64,000 nt of DNA from Lepidostoma basale. Taxonomy: Eukaryota > Arthropoda > Insecta > Trichoptera > Lepidostomatidae. Shown here one piece after another: positions 25,775-39,540 of this stretch (positions are counted from its first letter, which is position 1; the number at the start of each line of letters is the position of its first letter). The stretch spans positions 124,001 to 188,000 of the forward strand of contig JAHDVF020000432.1 in the NCBI GenBank assembly GCA_022606425.2, given 5' to 3'. The translations under genes were made by a program, and so were the position numbers. The notes under the pieces are model-generated. The model was not told the DNA's origin. It saw only the letters and a program-made list of their open reading frames with translations, and searched no databases.

Positions 25775-27386
25775 AGCTATTTGACTTTGCACGGCCAAAC
25801 CGCGTCTCCGGTAAGGTAACTATGTATTATACCGTTGTAATGATTGATGAAAGGTGTATCCCAAGTAACGCTGCAGGCTGCTGCGAGCTCCGATATTATT
25901 AACGTTACAAATACTCGCAGGGACACTTCTACACGCCTTGGCAGATCCAGGGATGGTGGAGGAAGAGGACCTAGAGGATATACAGGACTACCTTTACCAT
26001 TGATACGAGGAAGAATTATACTTGCTAGAGTTATACCTACTAGCATTATCGGTTAATGTAGTGTTCTATATTATATGTAATATTTAGTACAATATACAAA
26101 TATTGTATTTCAAGGCATCAAGGAATCCGGTATCCCTGAGAACATGTAAATAAACAATATGTGAGCAAAGTATGCAAATAAATGCCCTTTCTTTAGCATT
26201 TGTGAGAAGTTTATTTCGCGGTAGAACTCACCCTATAATAGTACCGGGGAAAGGTCCTTTCCCGGGGAAAGGACATGATCTCATTCGGTTGGATTCTCTA
26301 GAGGCGTGAGAGAGAGAGAGTACTGGGCGACTACCCGTATTGCAGGAGATCCAACCATAAGTCTGGCTTGCGTAAACAGGTGGCCCTACTCGCACTCGAG
26401 TGGACAATAGTATCTTAAAATAATCTGCTCCGAGATAACGGGACTGCACAGCAATTGAACATTATCAGATGGCCCGCCTTCGCTATAATCATTTCCGTTT
26501 GGCTGAAAACTAAACGCCGATACGTACATTTACGCAAGACAAATTAAATACGCAATAATGTATGAAGTCGGCATAGTTCCTCGTTACACACACCTCCTTT
26601 CACGCGGCCGATGTTTGCTGTTAAAATACGAGTAATAGGTGTGATGAACTCGCGGGATGAATAAAATATATAGAAAGGGAAACTTGGGCATGCTGCTGAC
26701 ATTTTATTTCATGCATACAACGGGCACGACACAACAATTATTATTGGTATCCTTGTTGGAGTTTGAACGGCGCGGGCGACTACTCGTATGTGATAATGTT
26801 GCAGTCGTCGATGAAGAGGTTTCATCGCCTCGTTTACACTCTGCACGGAGTTATAAAATATTACTTTTGATTACAAATTGTTTTCAATTTTAATTTGCAT
26901 TTGGTGAGAGACGCGCGCACTATCCAATACCTCTGACACCTGAAGCTCGTATATGTCAAGCCTCCGTGAAATTTAACCAAACTATTCGAGAGATTGATTA
27001 TTTATTAAATAATTGACGTAAGTATTACAAGGAGAGAAGTAACTGGACAGAAATAATTCATCGCAAGTATACAAAGTCAGTAGCGTGAAAACAAATACAG
27101 AAGCACTTGCGCAGCGGGTGTAAGGGCGAGACGAAATGGTGCGTGGGCACATAGGTACGTACATACGAGGATATAAGCATTGCAGACGTGCGTATAATAG
27201 AAAGTGGCTTAAAATACGTAAAAATTAACTCGCACGGGAGCACTATCTGGTCTAGTTGATGAGCAAGATTACGGCGGCGCACCTCGTTCCGTCATCCGTA
27301 TTTGTATATTGCCTAGTGTGGACTTCGCTCCAAATACCGCCTTCTTCGAAGATTCCAGCTTTCGAATGAATGTGTTAGTACCGGCG

Positions 27387-27391
27387 CGGCG
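27387..27391. repeat. Left target-site duplication CGGCG of the Transib element
   Basis: CGGCG immediately before the terminal CACAATG; the same five bases follow the right end at 30356-30360. Transib inserts with 5-bp, GC-rich duplications. Confidence 0.85.
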
Positions 27392-30355
27392 CACAATGGG
27401 GCAGGATTCAGATTTCTCATACAATAACCCAAAAAATAAAAATTATGATTCATTAAACGCTTTGTTATTATATGATGACTCAGATATATTTAGCATATGA
27501 TCACGAGCAGATAGACAAGCTAGACTGTGACACGTTCGCTCTAGCACCCCTCAATCGGAGCCGATTACTCGTAGAGGTTACACGTCCGTTATTTCAAGTC
27601 AGCGCAACACCTAGTTTCTAACATTTCTTTAGTTGTATTATTGATAAAAAATTTAAAGTTTTAGTATGGAACCTTACACGTCAGGTATGTATCCTCTTTT
27701 TCGACTTAAATTAATTGTAATTACGGCTTGTTTTAAATGTAAAAAAATTAAACCGATTTCGCATTAAAATGATACAGAGGTTTTTGTAATATTAAAAAAA
27801 CATTTAGAGATTTAGTATAGAATCCCGATGAATTCCGCAAGTATTTTAATTGATTTATAATAAGTAATTGTTGTACTTTATTGATATGATGTTATTTTTT
27901 GCCACTTTTTGCACCTTTTTATAATAACAGCACATTTCGAATAACCAAAAATGAAAAAAAAATACACCAATTTTGTATCTTATTCTGTTTTTCCTTTTCT
28001 CGCATACCTAGGTACCAGCTCCAGCACTTTGTTCATGACAAAGCATCAATTAATAACGCTTATGAAGAGTTTCGGAAAAGAAAAATTGGAGGATCAGATT
28101 GATTTCCTGCAAAAAGAAATCATAAAACGGACAGGGTGTGTTGATGAGTTAGGAAAAAGTGTTACGTGTGTTAAAAATTTTATTCGGTTTAAATTTGATT
28201 ATAAATCATGATGGGAATCAGCTCACTGGATGAAAGAAAGATTTCTCGATGTTAATAAAACGTGGCTTGATACATCCGTTTCTTTCATTCGCGCTACAAA
28301 AACATGTGGCGGTCGCCCGATGATTCCTTTTGAGGAGAGTACAGAAAGGGTGAAGCGGCAAAAGACGGTTAATCTGAGGAATTCTGCATCTCTGCCAGAC
28401 TTACTCTACGCAACACAAATGGAACTTAGAGCTGCATGACAGGCAGATGCCTCAAAGTTGGTTCGAGGTATTTTATCTGTTCCAACAGGTTCAGGTAAAT
28501 CTCATCAAACTTCCAGGGAGTCTTTTGGAAACGTGTTCATGTCAGCAGGAGATGCTTTAGCACTTTTAATAGAAGCGGACTTGCCTCCACATCAGTATAA
28601 CGCTATTAAGTTGAAATCTAAAAACTTATATCCTTCGTATAAAACTGTACAGGCCTAAAAAAGACGATGTTATCCAGAGCCAGAAAATATACATGTCACG
28701 GATACTTTGGTACTCGTATATGTTGATTTGCAGATCATGCTTAATCTCACGATTGAGCGTTTAATTATCACCCATCAAGATGTTGTTTTTACACTCAAAC
28801 CCAAAGAATTAAATAATATGATATTATATTCCAAATGGGGAGTTGATGGAAATTCGGGGCACAGTTCACATAAACAGGCTTTTTTTGACGCAGATGCCGA
28901 TGATGCAGCGGTTTTTATCACATCATTTGCCCCCTTACGCCTAGTGTCTGGTGCCAAAATTATTTGGCAAAATCCAAGACCTGGTTCAACGAGGTGTTGC
29001 AGACCTCTGAAAATAGAATTTATTAAGGAATGCACAGCAGTACCTTTGGAAGAGAAACGAAGGGTAGATGAAGAAATAAAAAATATTACCACAACCATAG
29101 TCAGACTAGATGGGCGCGTTATCGTAATCAAATATCATTTAATATTCGCAATGATTGATGGCAAAGTATGTAATGCTATCACACATACTTTTTCTACCCA
29201 AAAATGTTACATACGTGGTGCCACATCTAAACAATTGAATTATAATATATAGATGCATTGCTAACAAAATAAATAAAAACAGAAAATTTAGAATTCGGCA
29301 TTTCGGTCTTGCACGGATGGATACGCTTTTTTTAGTGTCTTCTCCATTTGACGTACAAACTGCCTATAAAAGCTCGAGGGACAGACAAGGAAATCGTTGA
29401 AGAAACTAAGAAAAAAATTTAAGCTCAGTTCAAAGAAAAACTAGGTTTGATCATGGACAAACCATGCCGGGCTTTGGTAACACAAACGATGGAAATACCG
29501 CCAGGCGTTTTTTTTAAATGCAGAGGTGCCTGCAGAAATAACCAATTTAGATGTAGAATTAATAAGAAAAATGCACACCATTTTAATAGTTATATCATGT
29601 GGTCATGAAATTAGTGTGGAAAAATACCGGGAGTATGCGTTACATACAGCCAGATATTTTGAAGAAAAATATCCGTGGTGTAATATGCCACCCACACTTC
29701 ACGAATATTTAATACACGGACCTGAAATAATAAAAACGTCAATATTGCCGATAGGTCAATTAACCGAAGAAGCGCAGGAAGCACGTAACAAAGATTTTAA
29801 AAAGTTTAGGGAGTACCACTCGAGGAAATCCAGCAGAACGAATTCAAACACGGATATTTTAAATTTTCTTTTACTCTCATCAGATCCTTTAATAACTAGT
29901 AAGAGGAAATTACCGAAAGAGAAACTAACTAGATTCCCCAAAGACGTTTTGGATCTGATAATACCTCCATCTACAGGGTCCTCCAGCCAAAGCGAAAATG
30001 ATGAATCCGATGACAATGATGGTGTCTCAGAAATATCTGATAACGAGTAAAAAAAATATTGGTGTGTATTTATGAAGGGTAAAATCGACGTTCTTTCAAG
30101 AAACGTATATATTATGTAAAACTAAGCTGCATTTTACGTTATTAAAAATAATAAAAAATGACTTTGACGAGCATATAAAAATAAGACAGTATTTGACACA
30201 TATTTCATTGTTATTGGAAAAATAAGGTGTTAATATTCATGACATTGTCTCTTATTTTCATTAACCTACCTAATTACATTAAATCCTTTGATTTATAGCT
30301 ATATATATAGCTTCTATGAGTTAATGACACGTTTTCATATTTTGGCCCCACTGTG
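27392..30355 (+). mobile_element. Full-length Transib DNA transposon (2964 bp)
   Basis: The left end begins CACAATGGGGC and the right end, reversed, begins CACAGTGGGGC, with a 5-bp CGGCG duplication outside each. Transib ends are known to resemble V(D)J recombination signals. Here the right heptamer equals the consensus CACAGTG. On the left, CACAATG is followed after 22 bases by ACAATAACC (27421-27429), one base off the RSS nonamer. Between the ends is a broken RAG1-like transposase gene in the same orientation. The length of about 3 kb is usual for the superfamily. Confidence 0.9.
28020..30050 (+). pseudogene. Transib (RAG1-core-related) transposase, broken
   Basis: One frame carries most of the protein but has stops at 28209-28211, 28437-28439 and 28656-28658, and at least two frameshifts between 29253 and 29525. 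Diagnostic blocks are VDGNSGHSSHKQ (first catalytic Asp, 28845-28847), FITSFAPLRLVSGAKIIWQN with PRPGSTRCCRPLK, MIDGKVCNAITHTF, EFGISVLHGWIRFF (other frame), HGPEIIKTSILPIGQLTEEA and QEARNKDFKKFREYHSRK. The Glu at 29778-29780 aligns by eye with the catalytic Glu of RAG1 (GNESGNKLFRRFR). It ends in an acidic Ser/Asp/Glu tail (DESDDNDGVSEISDNE). It is a family member by motif order and cannot make an intact protein. Confidence 0.88.
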
Positions 30356-30605
30356 CGGCGGGTTGGGAAGTGCTATTGTGAAACACCGCCCCGATGCTCT
30401 GCAGATTGATTGCACGTGCTGGATTTGATGTATTGGGACTCTAGTATACAACGAGACACTCGACTCCTGAGAATCCTGATAACTCCTTAGTCAGAGAAAG
30501 GCTCTGCCTGAAAGAGTACCAACGGCATTTCCCTCGAATTGAGGTGGAAAGGGTTCAGAGAACACGTATAATCTAATTGATCTTATTATTTATCTAATTA
30601 TCTAA

Positions 30606-30810
30606 CAAATAGGTCTCTTACACTATAAATGTTCCTGATAGTTGCCGGCAACTCCGGCTACATTTGTTTTACAACGCAATTGCAACGCAGAACCAACCTG
30701 CCTTTGGTAAGTAGCAAAAACGAATTCCATCGCCTCGGATCTAATGTGAATGGGGTGGTGTTCGTAAAAACCATTTACCACACCAACGCAACGTCACCAT
30801 ATTTGGAATA
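30606..30810 (+). repeat. Dispersed repeat, copy 1
   Basis: From AAATAGGTCT through CCTGATAGTTGC and CGCCTCGGAT to ATTTGGAATA, it matches 37814-38050 in the same orientation and block order with small indels. The short open frame over it is incidental. Family unknown; it may be part of a larger non-autonomous element. Confidence 0.7.
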
Positions 30811-33800
30811 CATAATTGGTTGCGAACACTTCATACATCGCGAGTCTCGATACGTGAGAACCTTACACGAAGCATTGAGTGTTGCTAGAGCAGAGTCTGT
30901 ACAGAGTGTGATCTGCACGTGAGGAGAGGAAACAGAGGCCCAGTCTGGTTAAATATAAATCGGTCACCACCCAAGACCTCAGCCCCTATCCAATGTTACC
31001 CCCGAACCCTCCACATTCCTCTTTACAAGGGTAGTCAGGTCCAAATGTCCAACCCAACCCACCACATCCTCCAAGAAACCTTCCTCTCACCGTGCAACAA
31101 TATCCAACCTCGACATTTAAGAAGAAAAACTCCAACAAGTGGGGGAAGAATAACTTTCGAGCTGGAACTCCCGAGAAGACGATATCCAAAGTAAAAACAC
31201 GCGCGTATTCGAATACAACGTTGTGTCAATATTTCAAAGCAATCGGTGAATAACGTTCGGAGATTACACATGTTTAAACACGAACAATTATATTTTTATT
31301 AATGTAGATAAAACAATACACCTGATGAATTCTCCGAATAAAGCAATCGGTACGAAAGTTAATAAAAATCCTGAAATACGTCAAATGCATTCAGCCTCCT
31401 GCCGTCACCTACCGAGTCTGACAAGCCGGTGGAGACTATTGCAGACGAGAAATCGCCTTCATTTCAGAGACAACACCTCCCCGGCAGCACGAGAGCAAAT
31501 GTGAATTAAAAGTCGATCTCCTGTGCTCATGTTCAGCAGTTTGGCTGACAACACCAAAGGCCGATCGGTCCTTCGTGCTAGGAGTAGGAGATTAACTCTC
31601 CGGACTAAACATCGCCTCATACGCGACTTCAGTTTAAAACACGACACATGAGATACGTAAAAAGATTGAGAAAATATAATATAAGGAATGTCTACGTAGA
31701 AAGACTCGTAGAATTGTCGCAAATTGTTTTATTTAAATTTCTAGTTATTTGTAACGGGCACATGTAGATAATACTCGCAGTACCGTTCCTCGTGTTGCAA
31801 AGGAAATGGAAATAAACAAAGTATTGCCATGTACGGTAGAATAACAGCTGTTGGTTCGGAGAGTATTAATAGTAATACAATTAGTGTTCGATTACAGCCA
31901 GATACACTTTCTTCAGAGTAAATGAATAATCAACACACATTATTGGCGCTCGCTCGCACGCAGAGAGGCGTCTGAAGCGCGAGCATTGCACCATCACCGA
32001 GACGAAATATAATACAACTCGATGTAGAGTTACGGATAATTCATAAAAGGGGCTGATTCTCTTTCGTACAATATTATAATCGCTTTGCTATGTGTGCAGC
32101 GAGAACGGTTCCATTAAAAGTGCACGTCGGCATGATGCGGTTCTTCCTTCGAGGGGAGAGCACCAGAAGTAAGAACCAAAATGATTAAAAGAAAATAAGA
32201 AAGCGTCGATTATAGAGATCGGACTACAGAGCCACTAACGCGAGCTAATCTTTCGCATCGTCATGAATCTGGTGCACTTCAAAAGCCTGAAATGTAATTA
32301 TGCTTCGGTGTGAGAGGTTAACGCGCGTGCCAGCTGCCGTGCCGCGGTGTGGACCAGCTAGCGGTCACTGGTGCATGTTTGGGATTTTTATTCAAATACA
32401 TTGAATAAATCTCACTCGTACTCGTATTATACGCGAATGGTACACTCATTATACTCCCGCGTGATTCGGTTTGTATTTCATCACTGTTTAAAACTCTTGT
32501 ACGCCATACACCAAATTTTATTATATTCTAATGAGAAAGCGAAACTATTTTACGAGACAAAGAGTGACACAGTATAAGCGGAAATGTCGTGTTTACAAAT
32601 TTACGTAATACGACTTATTCCTTTGAAAACTTCAAATGGAAGTACTCGGCCGTTCCTATTACTATTCGTTCTCCTCGGTTATACCTGCTGGATGGTGCTC
32701 GTGGATGTCGTCAATCCTTTCCTTCGGCCGTCACTTCAGTGGTCACCGCGCGGTATTCCCGTGGAACACGTGAAATGCACTTGTCAAAACCCACCGGTGC
32801 AGAAGTCATGAATGGCGATAAAGCGACTACGCGTATAACGAAATAAATTAAACATTCTGTAGAAATTATCTGTAAGATAGAGATAAATCAGTCGTCACCG
32901 CCGGCTCTTCGCCGCTCGATAAGCTCGGCTCATTACTCATCGAGCAATTATTTATATTGGCAGTGAAGGTAATCTCTTATTGGTTACTAAAATTAATCGC
33001 TCCACTCGGCTTGATACGCGGACATTGATAAAATAGTTAAAAGTGTGATTGTGTCGGGACAATGAAACATTTCACGACGTAAACACAAGATGTCGGAAAT
33101 GGGTAATCAGTTATCGTCCATAATTTAAGTAAAAACCTAAGTGAAATGGAAACATTTATATAGTATATAAATCCATTATGCAGGTTTCAAATCTGTGCAA
33201 TGGACCCCACTACACAGAGATGGCAACAGGACACACGTACTCCGTTTCATCTTCCTGCTTCCCGGTGCATTATAGCGACTTTGCATTGGCTGGGATGTTT
33301 ATCAGATAACTAAATAAATATAGATAATTGGTAGCGTAGCTCTGTGATCTCCTCTTTCTCTTTTCAAGCTGCTTCTTAACTGTCTGCGCTACCTAGCGGA
33401 TGTAAACTTAGGTGTCCCTCACGAATTATTGGAACCTGTTCAAGAGATAATGAGTAATAACTATCGTAGATTATCTAATCAGGATCTTCTAATTATTGTT
33501 GGGAGGAGACTTGCCGGTCACTGTAAGACGCATTGAAGTCTGCAAACGGCTGTGAATGTAAGTAATCTGGACAAATCCAGCGCGCGGAGTAACGGGACCA
33601 GGAGAGCAGAGAGCGGACCGGGTCTGGATAACGGGCGCCACACTACGGAACTGGACCGGCTCAGGCGGACTGGGTCATAGCAGTAAAACAGTGCAATAAG
33701 AGGCCGATTTTATATTAATTCTATCTTTATGACAAATTCTAACAAACAATTTGAAAATGTGTCAATTGCACGCGTCATTCTATTGAATGATGCGCAAGTG

Positions 33801-34038
33801 TAAGTCGAAAGATAGTAAAAGTCTCATCGCCTTAATAAATTCCACAGCCACCGCTCCAGTAAGCAACACTGCTGTCTACTACACTATTATAGTCGCGTGC
33901 CGCATCTCGAAATCTTTACAACTTCCTTTGTGTTTCACGGAGAAGAACAATGGAACTTCCATGTAGGATATTCGTGGTGATTGTTGAGATTTTTTGGTAG
34001 AAGTTCTTTATATGTTAAGTATACACATTTAACTTATC

Positions 34039-34123
34039 CTTCTAGTTTCGACCAATTTCGGCAACTCGCAGCTTCTGAACTAGAAGACCGCAGAGAGCTG
34101 ATGAAACCGATCGAAACTAGAAG
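34039..34123. repeat. Imperfect inverted repeat
   Basis: Arms CTTCTAGTTTCGACCAATTT (34039-34060) and ACCGATCGAAACTAGAAG (34102-34123) pair with about four mismatches over 22 bases, with a 41-base loop. Confidence 0.6.
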
Positions 34124-34353
34124 AACAGGTGGAATAAAACAAAACGTATTTAAAATAAAAAAATATTTATATTATTTTCCATTATTTCTATATGTGGGGT
34201 CTGATAAAAAATTCCAAAATCACACGAAATGTTAATTGTACAATGACGATATAACAATTAAATGTATAGTTTTACACACGAAATATTTATGGGGCCAGAG
34301 GGAGAGCACTCACCATCGCTGTCCAGTTTGGTAATGACCATTGTTCGAGTACC

Positions 34354-34397
34354 ATACAATACTCGGTGTGATCAGCTCATCACACCGAGTATTGTAT
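34354..34397. repeat. Perfect 19-bp inverted repeat with 6-base loop
   Basis: Arms ATACAATACTCGGTGTGAT (34354-34372) and its exact reverse complement (34379-34397) flank CAGCTC. It could form a strong hairpin in DNA or RNA. No neighbouring gene is known to use it. Confidence 0.9.
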
Positions 34398-36790
34398 CGG
34401 TTTATTAGCTACTCCGTATTGCCGTTCTTCCAGCATTATTTGTCTCACAGAAAGTCGCCACGATTGATCACAATGAATAGGTTTAGCGACGTTGCGTCGA
34501 CACGGCGATGACCTCGAAGCTCGAATGCGCTGCGGCATTCAGGATTAAATGTATGAACTCGTTTTTAAACATATATTTCGACACAAACGGCATTCAAATT
34601 ACATTTTGAGTGCGGAAATGTCTGCAGGTAAGAAAACAATAAATAAAAAAACGTTGCTAAAAATATAATAATTCATAATAATTACTGACACGTGTATGTC
34701 TGCAGTTTTTCATAACCACCGCTAACAAGAAATAAACCCAGGCGAGTAGCGGACGCAAGTCCACTGTGAGCCGGAAGAAATGTCCGCGAGGTTGCGAAAC
34801 CAACACAATGAGATCAATTTCACGGCTAGCGGCTAGGCGGTGTTGAAACTTCAGATACACTGCTTCCAGCCCGCCACAGAGGAGGCCTTACTAACTACCA
34901 ACAGTTAACTGATACACGAAAATAGGCATCAGGAGGCCACGTTGGTCGGGCGAGGTATCGTGGGATTGCAGAATTCGTATTATTTTTGGGGTGGCGCCGA
35001 GGCGAGAGCAGGGGGAGGCCGCCATTGCGCCCAGCACCACACAGCGGCACACTTCTGAAGCGAGCACTTATCAGATATGAGATCCAAATCTGCCAATAAG
35101 CATACTATTTCCATAAATACTCAAATTTCCGAGTGCGGTCTGTGTTTATACTGACGCAGCGTATTTGCACATTATGTCCCTAGATTAGTTTATCTATTTT
35201 ACGAGGCAACTTTTAACATAAGAGCAAATACAAGTTTATCATTAAAGAATATGCCACGTTTAGTGAAGGTAGGAATTATACCTTTCGTAAATTTGGTAAA
35301 AATTGGGGTCGATTAGTAATCTGAGTAAACCCATAGAAAACAATAAGACAGACGCCATGAAGTGCGAGATACGAGGGCTGCTCTGTGCAGAGCTCGCTGG
35401 GAGTACGGCGGGCGGCGGGCGGCGGGCGATGTTGCGTGAACGTTATACGCATGGGAAGGCCACGCGAAGTTATTGGATCATCCCACTTATTGTTAGAGAT
35501 AAATAATTACGGAATTCATTCAGATTCTGAAAATGAAAACACCTTGCTCGTACTAGATACGGTATGTAACGCGTGTAGTGGATAAACACTTGGAAAAGGT
35601 TACTCAATGAATCATTTTCAGTCACGCGAATCTCTCAAAGCATTTTCAAATAATCAAGTTTATTTTTTCAACAACAAAATAACGGAGATGTGAAATGAAC
35701 GCGACTGGAACTGCGCCAGCCCAGGGGACGGCAGTCTGCGAGAAGACGACGCGGCTGTGCTCGCCGACGGAGAAAGGATCTGCAACAATCCGATATAAGA
35801 CAATCGTATGGATATGAAAAAAAACCCGCCACTTCTACTTTGGAGAGGTTCGTAATCAGGTTCCAGTGCTACACCCGCAGACTGCTAGCACTGTACCCAG
35901 GAGAGCCAATGCCAAGTCTAGTAAAGACACCGGTACACATCATCGGATCGCTCTTCGTACGCGTACCAAGTTCATCTGGTTTTTAGTTCGACAAGTTTTC
36001 TTCAGCCACAAAAAGTTGTCTATCCCCGAGAGGCCATGTTCCCGACGACGTTAATGAATTGCGATGTACAATACTAATTTAATATAGAAAAAGTAAACCA
36101 AGACCGAGTATCGCTTAATGCGCGGATAAACGAGGAGCTCCCAGAGGTCCGCAGGTCATTAGGACTTGTGCGATGGTTTCTGCGGCTCACTTGAAATGTT
36201 ATGCCACTTACACCGAGCTGACGCTGAATATTGCGCGTTCTTCCTGTTGGATCTAGCGGTGTGAGATGCGCCATAACCCTGCTATAACACGACAGAGTTT
36301 CATAAAAATATGCATGAAACTGACTTATATACTGGCTATCTTAGGGAGTATGGGTATTACCCGTGGCTCATTTGCTAGGGATGCCGGGCTGAGAGAAGAT
36401 GAGACATTCATTTGGGTGTTCACTTCTTTCAAATGATTGGCGGTCGATTACACAACTCAAAAATCTTGAGTGATGTGGATTGTTCGTCCCTGATATTTCA
36501 CTTGGACAAATTGTTTTATCTCTCATAATACAGAACCATCCAGCCAGTGAACCATCCTCCAGACGGTAGGAGGGGCAAATTCTTTGCTAAATCGTGTCAC
36601 TTCGGAGGTCGGCTATTCTATGTTATTATACGTATACCTCACTTGTATCTTCAGTGTATTGGAAAATACAAATCTGTAATGTTTTTAATATATTTAGCAA
36701 ATAAATTAAATTTGTGGCGATGAGGTTCGCAACCCATCACACCGCGTCTCTCGCGATGGCGAAAAGAGAAGGATGGAGTGCCGCATCGAT

Positions 36791-36868
36791 TAAAGTGTGG
36801 CAGTCCATTCTTTCTGCCTACCCTTTCGGGGAGACGGCGTGATGGTTTATTTAGTTAGTTAGTTAGTT
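36791..36868 (+). mobile_element. Extreme 3' end of the same LINE family
   Basis: GTGTGGCAGTCCATTCTTTC followed by TGCCTACCCTTTCGGGGAGA corresponds to the last codons of the copies at 7718-8425 and 25148-25774. A (TTAG)n tail follows at 36850-36868. Confidence 0.7.
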
Positions 36869-37813
36869 AAATTAAATTAAATCAAAGAGTCTGTGCATAG
36901 AGAGGCCACATTTAGAAAAATTACAATTACAAACAGTTTTAATTACATATAACTTATTTTTAATTAATTGTTTTGTCTTTTATGGAAATAAATTTCAATT
37001 AAACTTTGTTTTTTACATTTTTCCGACGTGGTTTGGGACTGCAAATTAATTTTCCAAAACTAGTATTTAAACTAAAACCACTCTTTCGCACATACCCCAA
37101 TAACTAAACACAAAGCGCGTGAACGCGTAAAATCAAATCAGTTTAACTCAACAAACATTATAAACAACATAAATGTTTAAGACATCTATTGAGTACAGGT
37201 CAAATATTATATACAACATAATACCAGGAATGCATTAATGATGGTTCGACATTAGGAAGACAAAATACTAGTCTTTAGCCAGAACCAATCTGTCTCTGGT
37301 GACACCGGTGGGAAGAACTGTTGAAATTGGTCTCCTCGAAGATCGACACGATCCTTCAAGTACTTTCAGAAGACAAATACTCTTAAATTATTTTTTTTAA
37401 ATTCATTATATAATATAAATTTGTTTTTTGTCTATATGCTAAGGGCCACTCTAATATATCATAGTATAGGTATTAAATTTCCGATATAATTCCAATGTTT
37501 TATTATTTTTGTATGCACACAGCGTGGGTCTGAGTTCTAAGAGTCCATAGTCACATGCAGACTAGAGGAAGGTGCCGTGATATTGAGGCTCGGTATTCTC
37601 TAATGTCGGAGAGAGAAGGAATAAATTCTTGAGAATCTCCTGCCTGGGATAGCACGGAGTAGGTACATCTTTGGCTATATCTATTATAATTACATCAAAT
37701 ATCCCTCGAGTGTGCCAGAATATTATAACCATACCACACGAGGGAAGGGTTCACATTACACTTTTTTTTTTCAAATCGATTCGGCGCTCTATTGCAAACC
37801 CTTACGTTCTGAA

Positions 37814-38050
37814 ACAAATAGGTCTATATTCTCCTGATAGTTGCGTGCGGGAACGCCGGCATCAATTGTTATACATCCCGCTGCGCAGAACCATCCCGCC
37901 ATTGGTTGCCAGTAGAAAGAGCAATTGAGACTTAGAATTCCGTCGCCTCGGATATGGATAGTTTTAGTGTCAGTGGGCGCTGTTGGTAAAAACTATTCAA
38001 TCGTCTTGTTAAGAGCGCACCCTCGCCGATGCCGTCACATTTGGAATATA
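37814..38050 (+). repeat. Dispersed repeat, copy 2
   Basis: Second copy of the 30606-30810 repeat; it contains CTCCTGATAGTTGCG, CGCAGAACCA, CGTCGCCTCGGAT and ATTTGGAATATA in the same order. Confidence 0.7.
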
Positions 38051-39512
38051 TTTGTTGTTGTATTGTTACATTAATTTCTGTACATTTGATTGTTGTTTAA
38101 TTTTTGTCTCCTAATTAACCGCCTATATGTTACACGCGCGTTGTGTATCATTTGTGTAAACAATAAAAGTGCGCAAACAAGACTTTATATTTGTGGTTAT
38201 TCCAAACATAATACCACACCTGTTAAGGTGCTACCGTGTTAAGGGGATACCGTGTAGCGGGTGGCCGTGCTATAGAGAAGCACGATACCATAATATACGA
38301 GTGTCTATGAATACATCAACAATGCAGTCATGGATCAAATCAAAGTTATAACAATGAAATAATCTGAAACACAATCAAATTAGATACAATAAATTAATTT
38401 AACAATGGACATAAACAAACAATAGTCGAGTCTTAAACTCGTACTCGGCGACATTGAGAAAAATTTGTATGTATTATAAAAAACAGAAGCCGGAAAAACC
38501 TTCCAAGCTAATGGAGCTGTCCAACCCAAGTCAAAAGCTAAGGAGCCAGTCTACGCTCGCGAAGGGCGATGGCCCTCCCAGAGAGTGTTGCCATCATTCG
38601 TACATCGGCACAAGACGTACTCCGAAGTACAACTATGGTGACATATGTGCGCACACAAGAAATGTGAGAATAGTGTTACGTGCAAATCTCACAGATTAAT
38701 AAAAAGCCGTATATGTACGCACGTAAGAAGTTCTACTTCTTTGACGTGACAAAACGAAAAAAAAAACACTTGTACCCCACTATAATGTGACGGTGACAGT
38801 TCGTTGGTGCTATTTTACGACTAACTTCATTCGTGTCTCGTTTCATGACATGTTTTTCCAATTCGCGAGTTGCCGCGCGTGAAATGTCTGGCCGTTATTT
38901 GTCATTGAATGCTAACTTCATCATGTCGTACTTCCGAAAGAGAGTGCGCGGGCAGCTCTCAATGTAAGCGCGCCAAAAGAAGTAAAAGGTATACCTTCAA
39001 TTGAAACAGAAGTGGTGAACCCCGTACTAGAATAGAATAGCTGTGCGAATACCCTGTCGGGTTAACATTATAAGGTTTCATATATAGGTCAATACTCTGC
39101 TCATTCTTGGTGCACGTCGCGATGTCATTCACTATGCTAATAGTGTGTAATATGTACTAACCGCTTGGATCGTTCCTCAATATATCGATTAATTCGTGCA
39201 AACTACGGCAGAATGTTCGAAGGAACTTTCCGATCTAAAAGACAAGGTAAAAAAACCGAAATATTGCAAAAAGTTCAACATTTTCCACTAGAAATAAACG
39301 GCTTTCGTAATATCTTTCGACTCCGTGACCGTGAATAGAGCGGAGCGGCTGCGGCTACTCGGGCGAGCGCGGAGAATCCTCGTCTTGGCGGACTGATGAC
39401 AGCGTGCAAGTAGGTACTACCCACTGCGGGACCCACGAACGAAGCTCTATTATAGTGTTGTACCTATATAGCCGTCGGTCGATATTTGAATGGCATCACG
39501 ATATAGTTCAGT

Positions 39513-39540
39513 CTGTAGGCTGTAGGCTGTAGGCTGTAGT
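39513..39540. repeat. 7-bp minisatellite (CTGTAGG), four copies
   Basis: CTGTAGG repeated head to tail, with the last copy ending in T. Confidence 0.9.

Larger units (their letters stand above)
22224..27391. other. Gene-poor region upstream of myosin VI
   Basis: Probably contains the myosin VI 5' noncoding exon(s) and promoter, which I cannot place. It also contains a mariner relic and a LINE relic, listed separately. No host coding exon is supported. Confidence 0.5.

Noticed and set aside
30629..30922. 97-codon ORF
   Set aside because: Lies over the dispersed repeat; the second copy at 37814 does not keep the frame.
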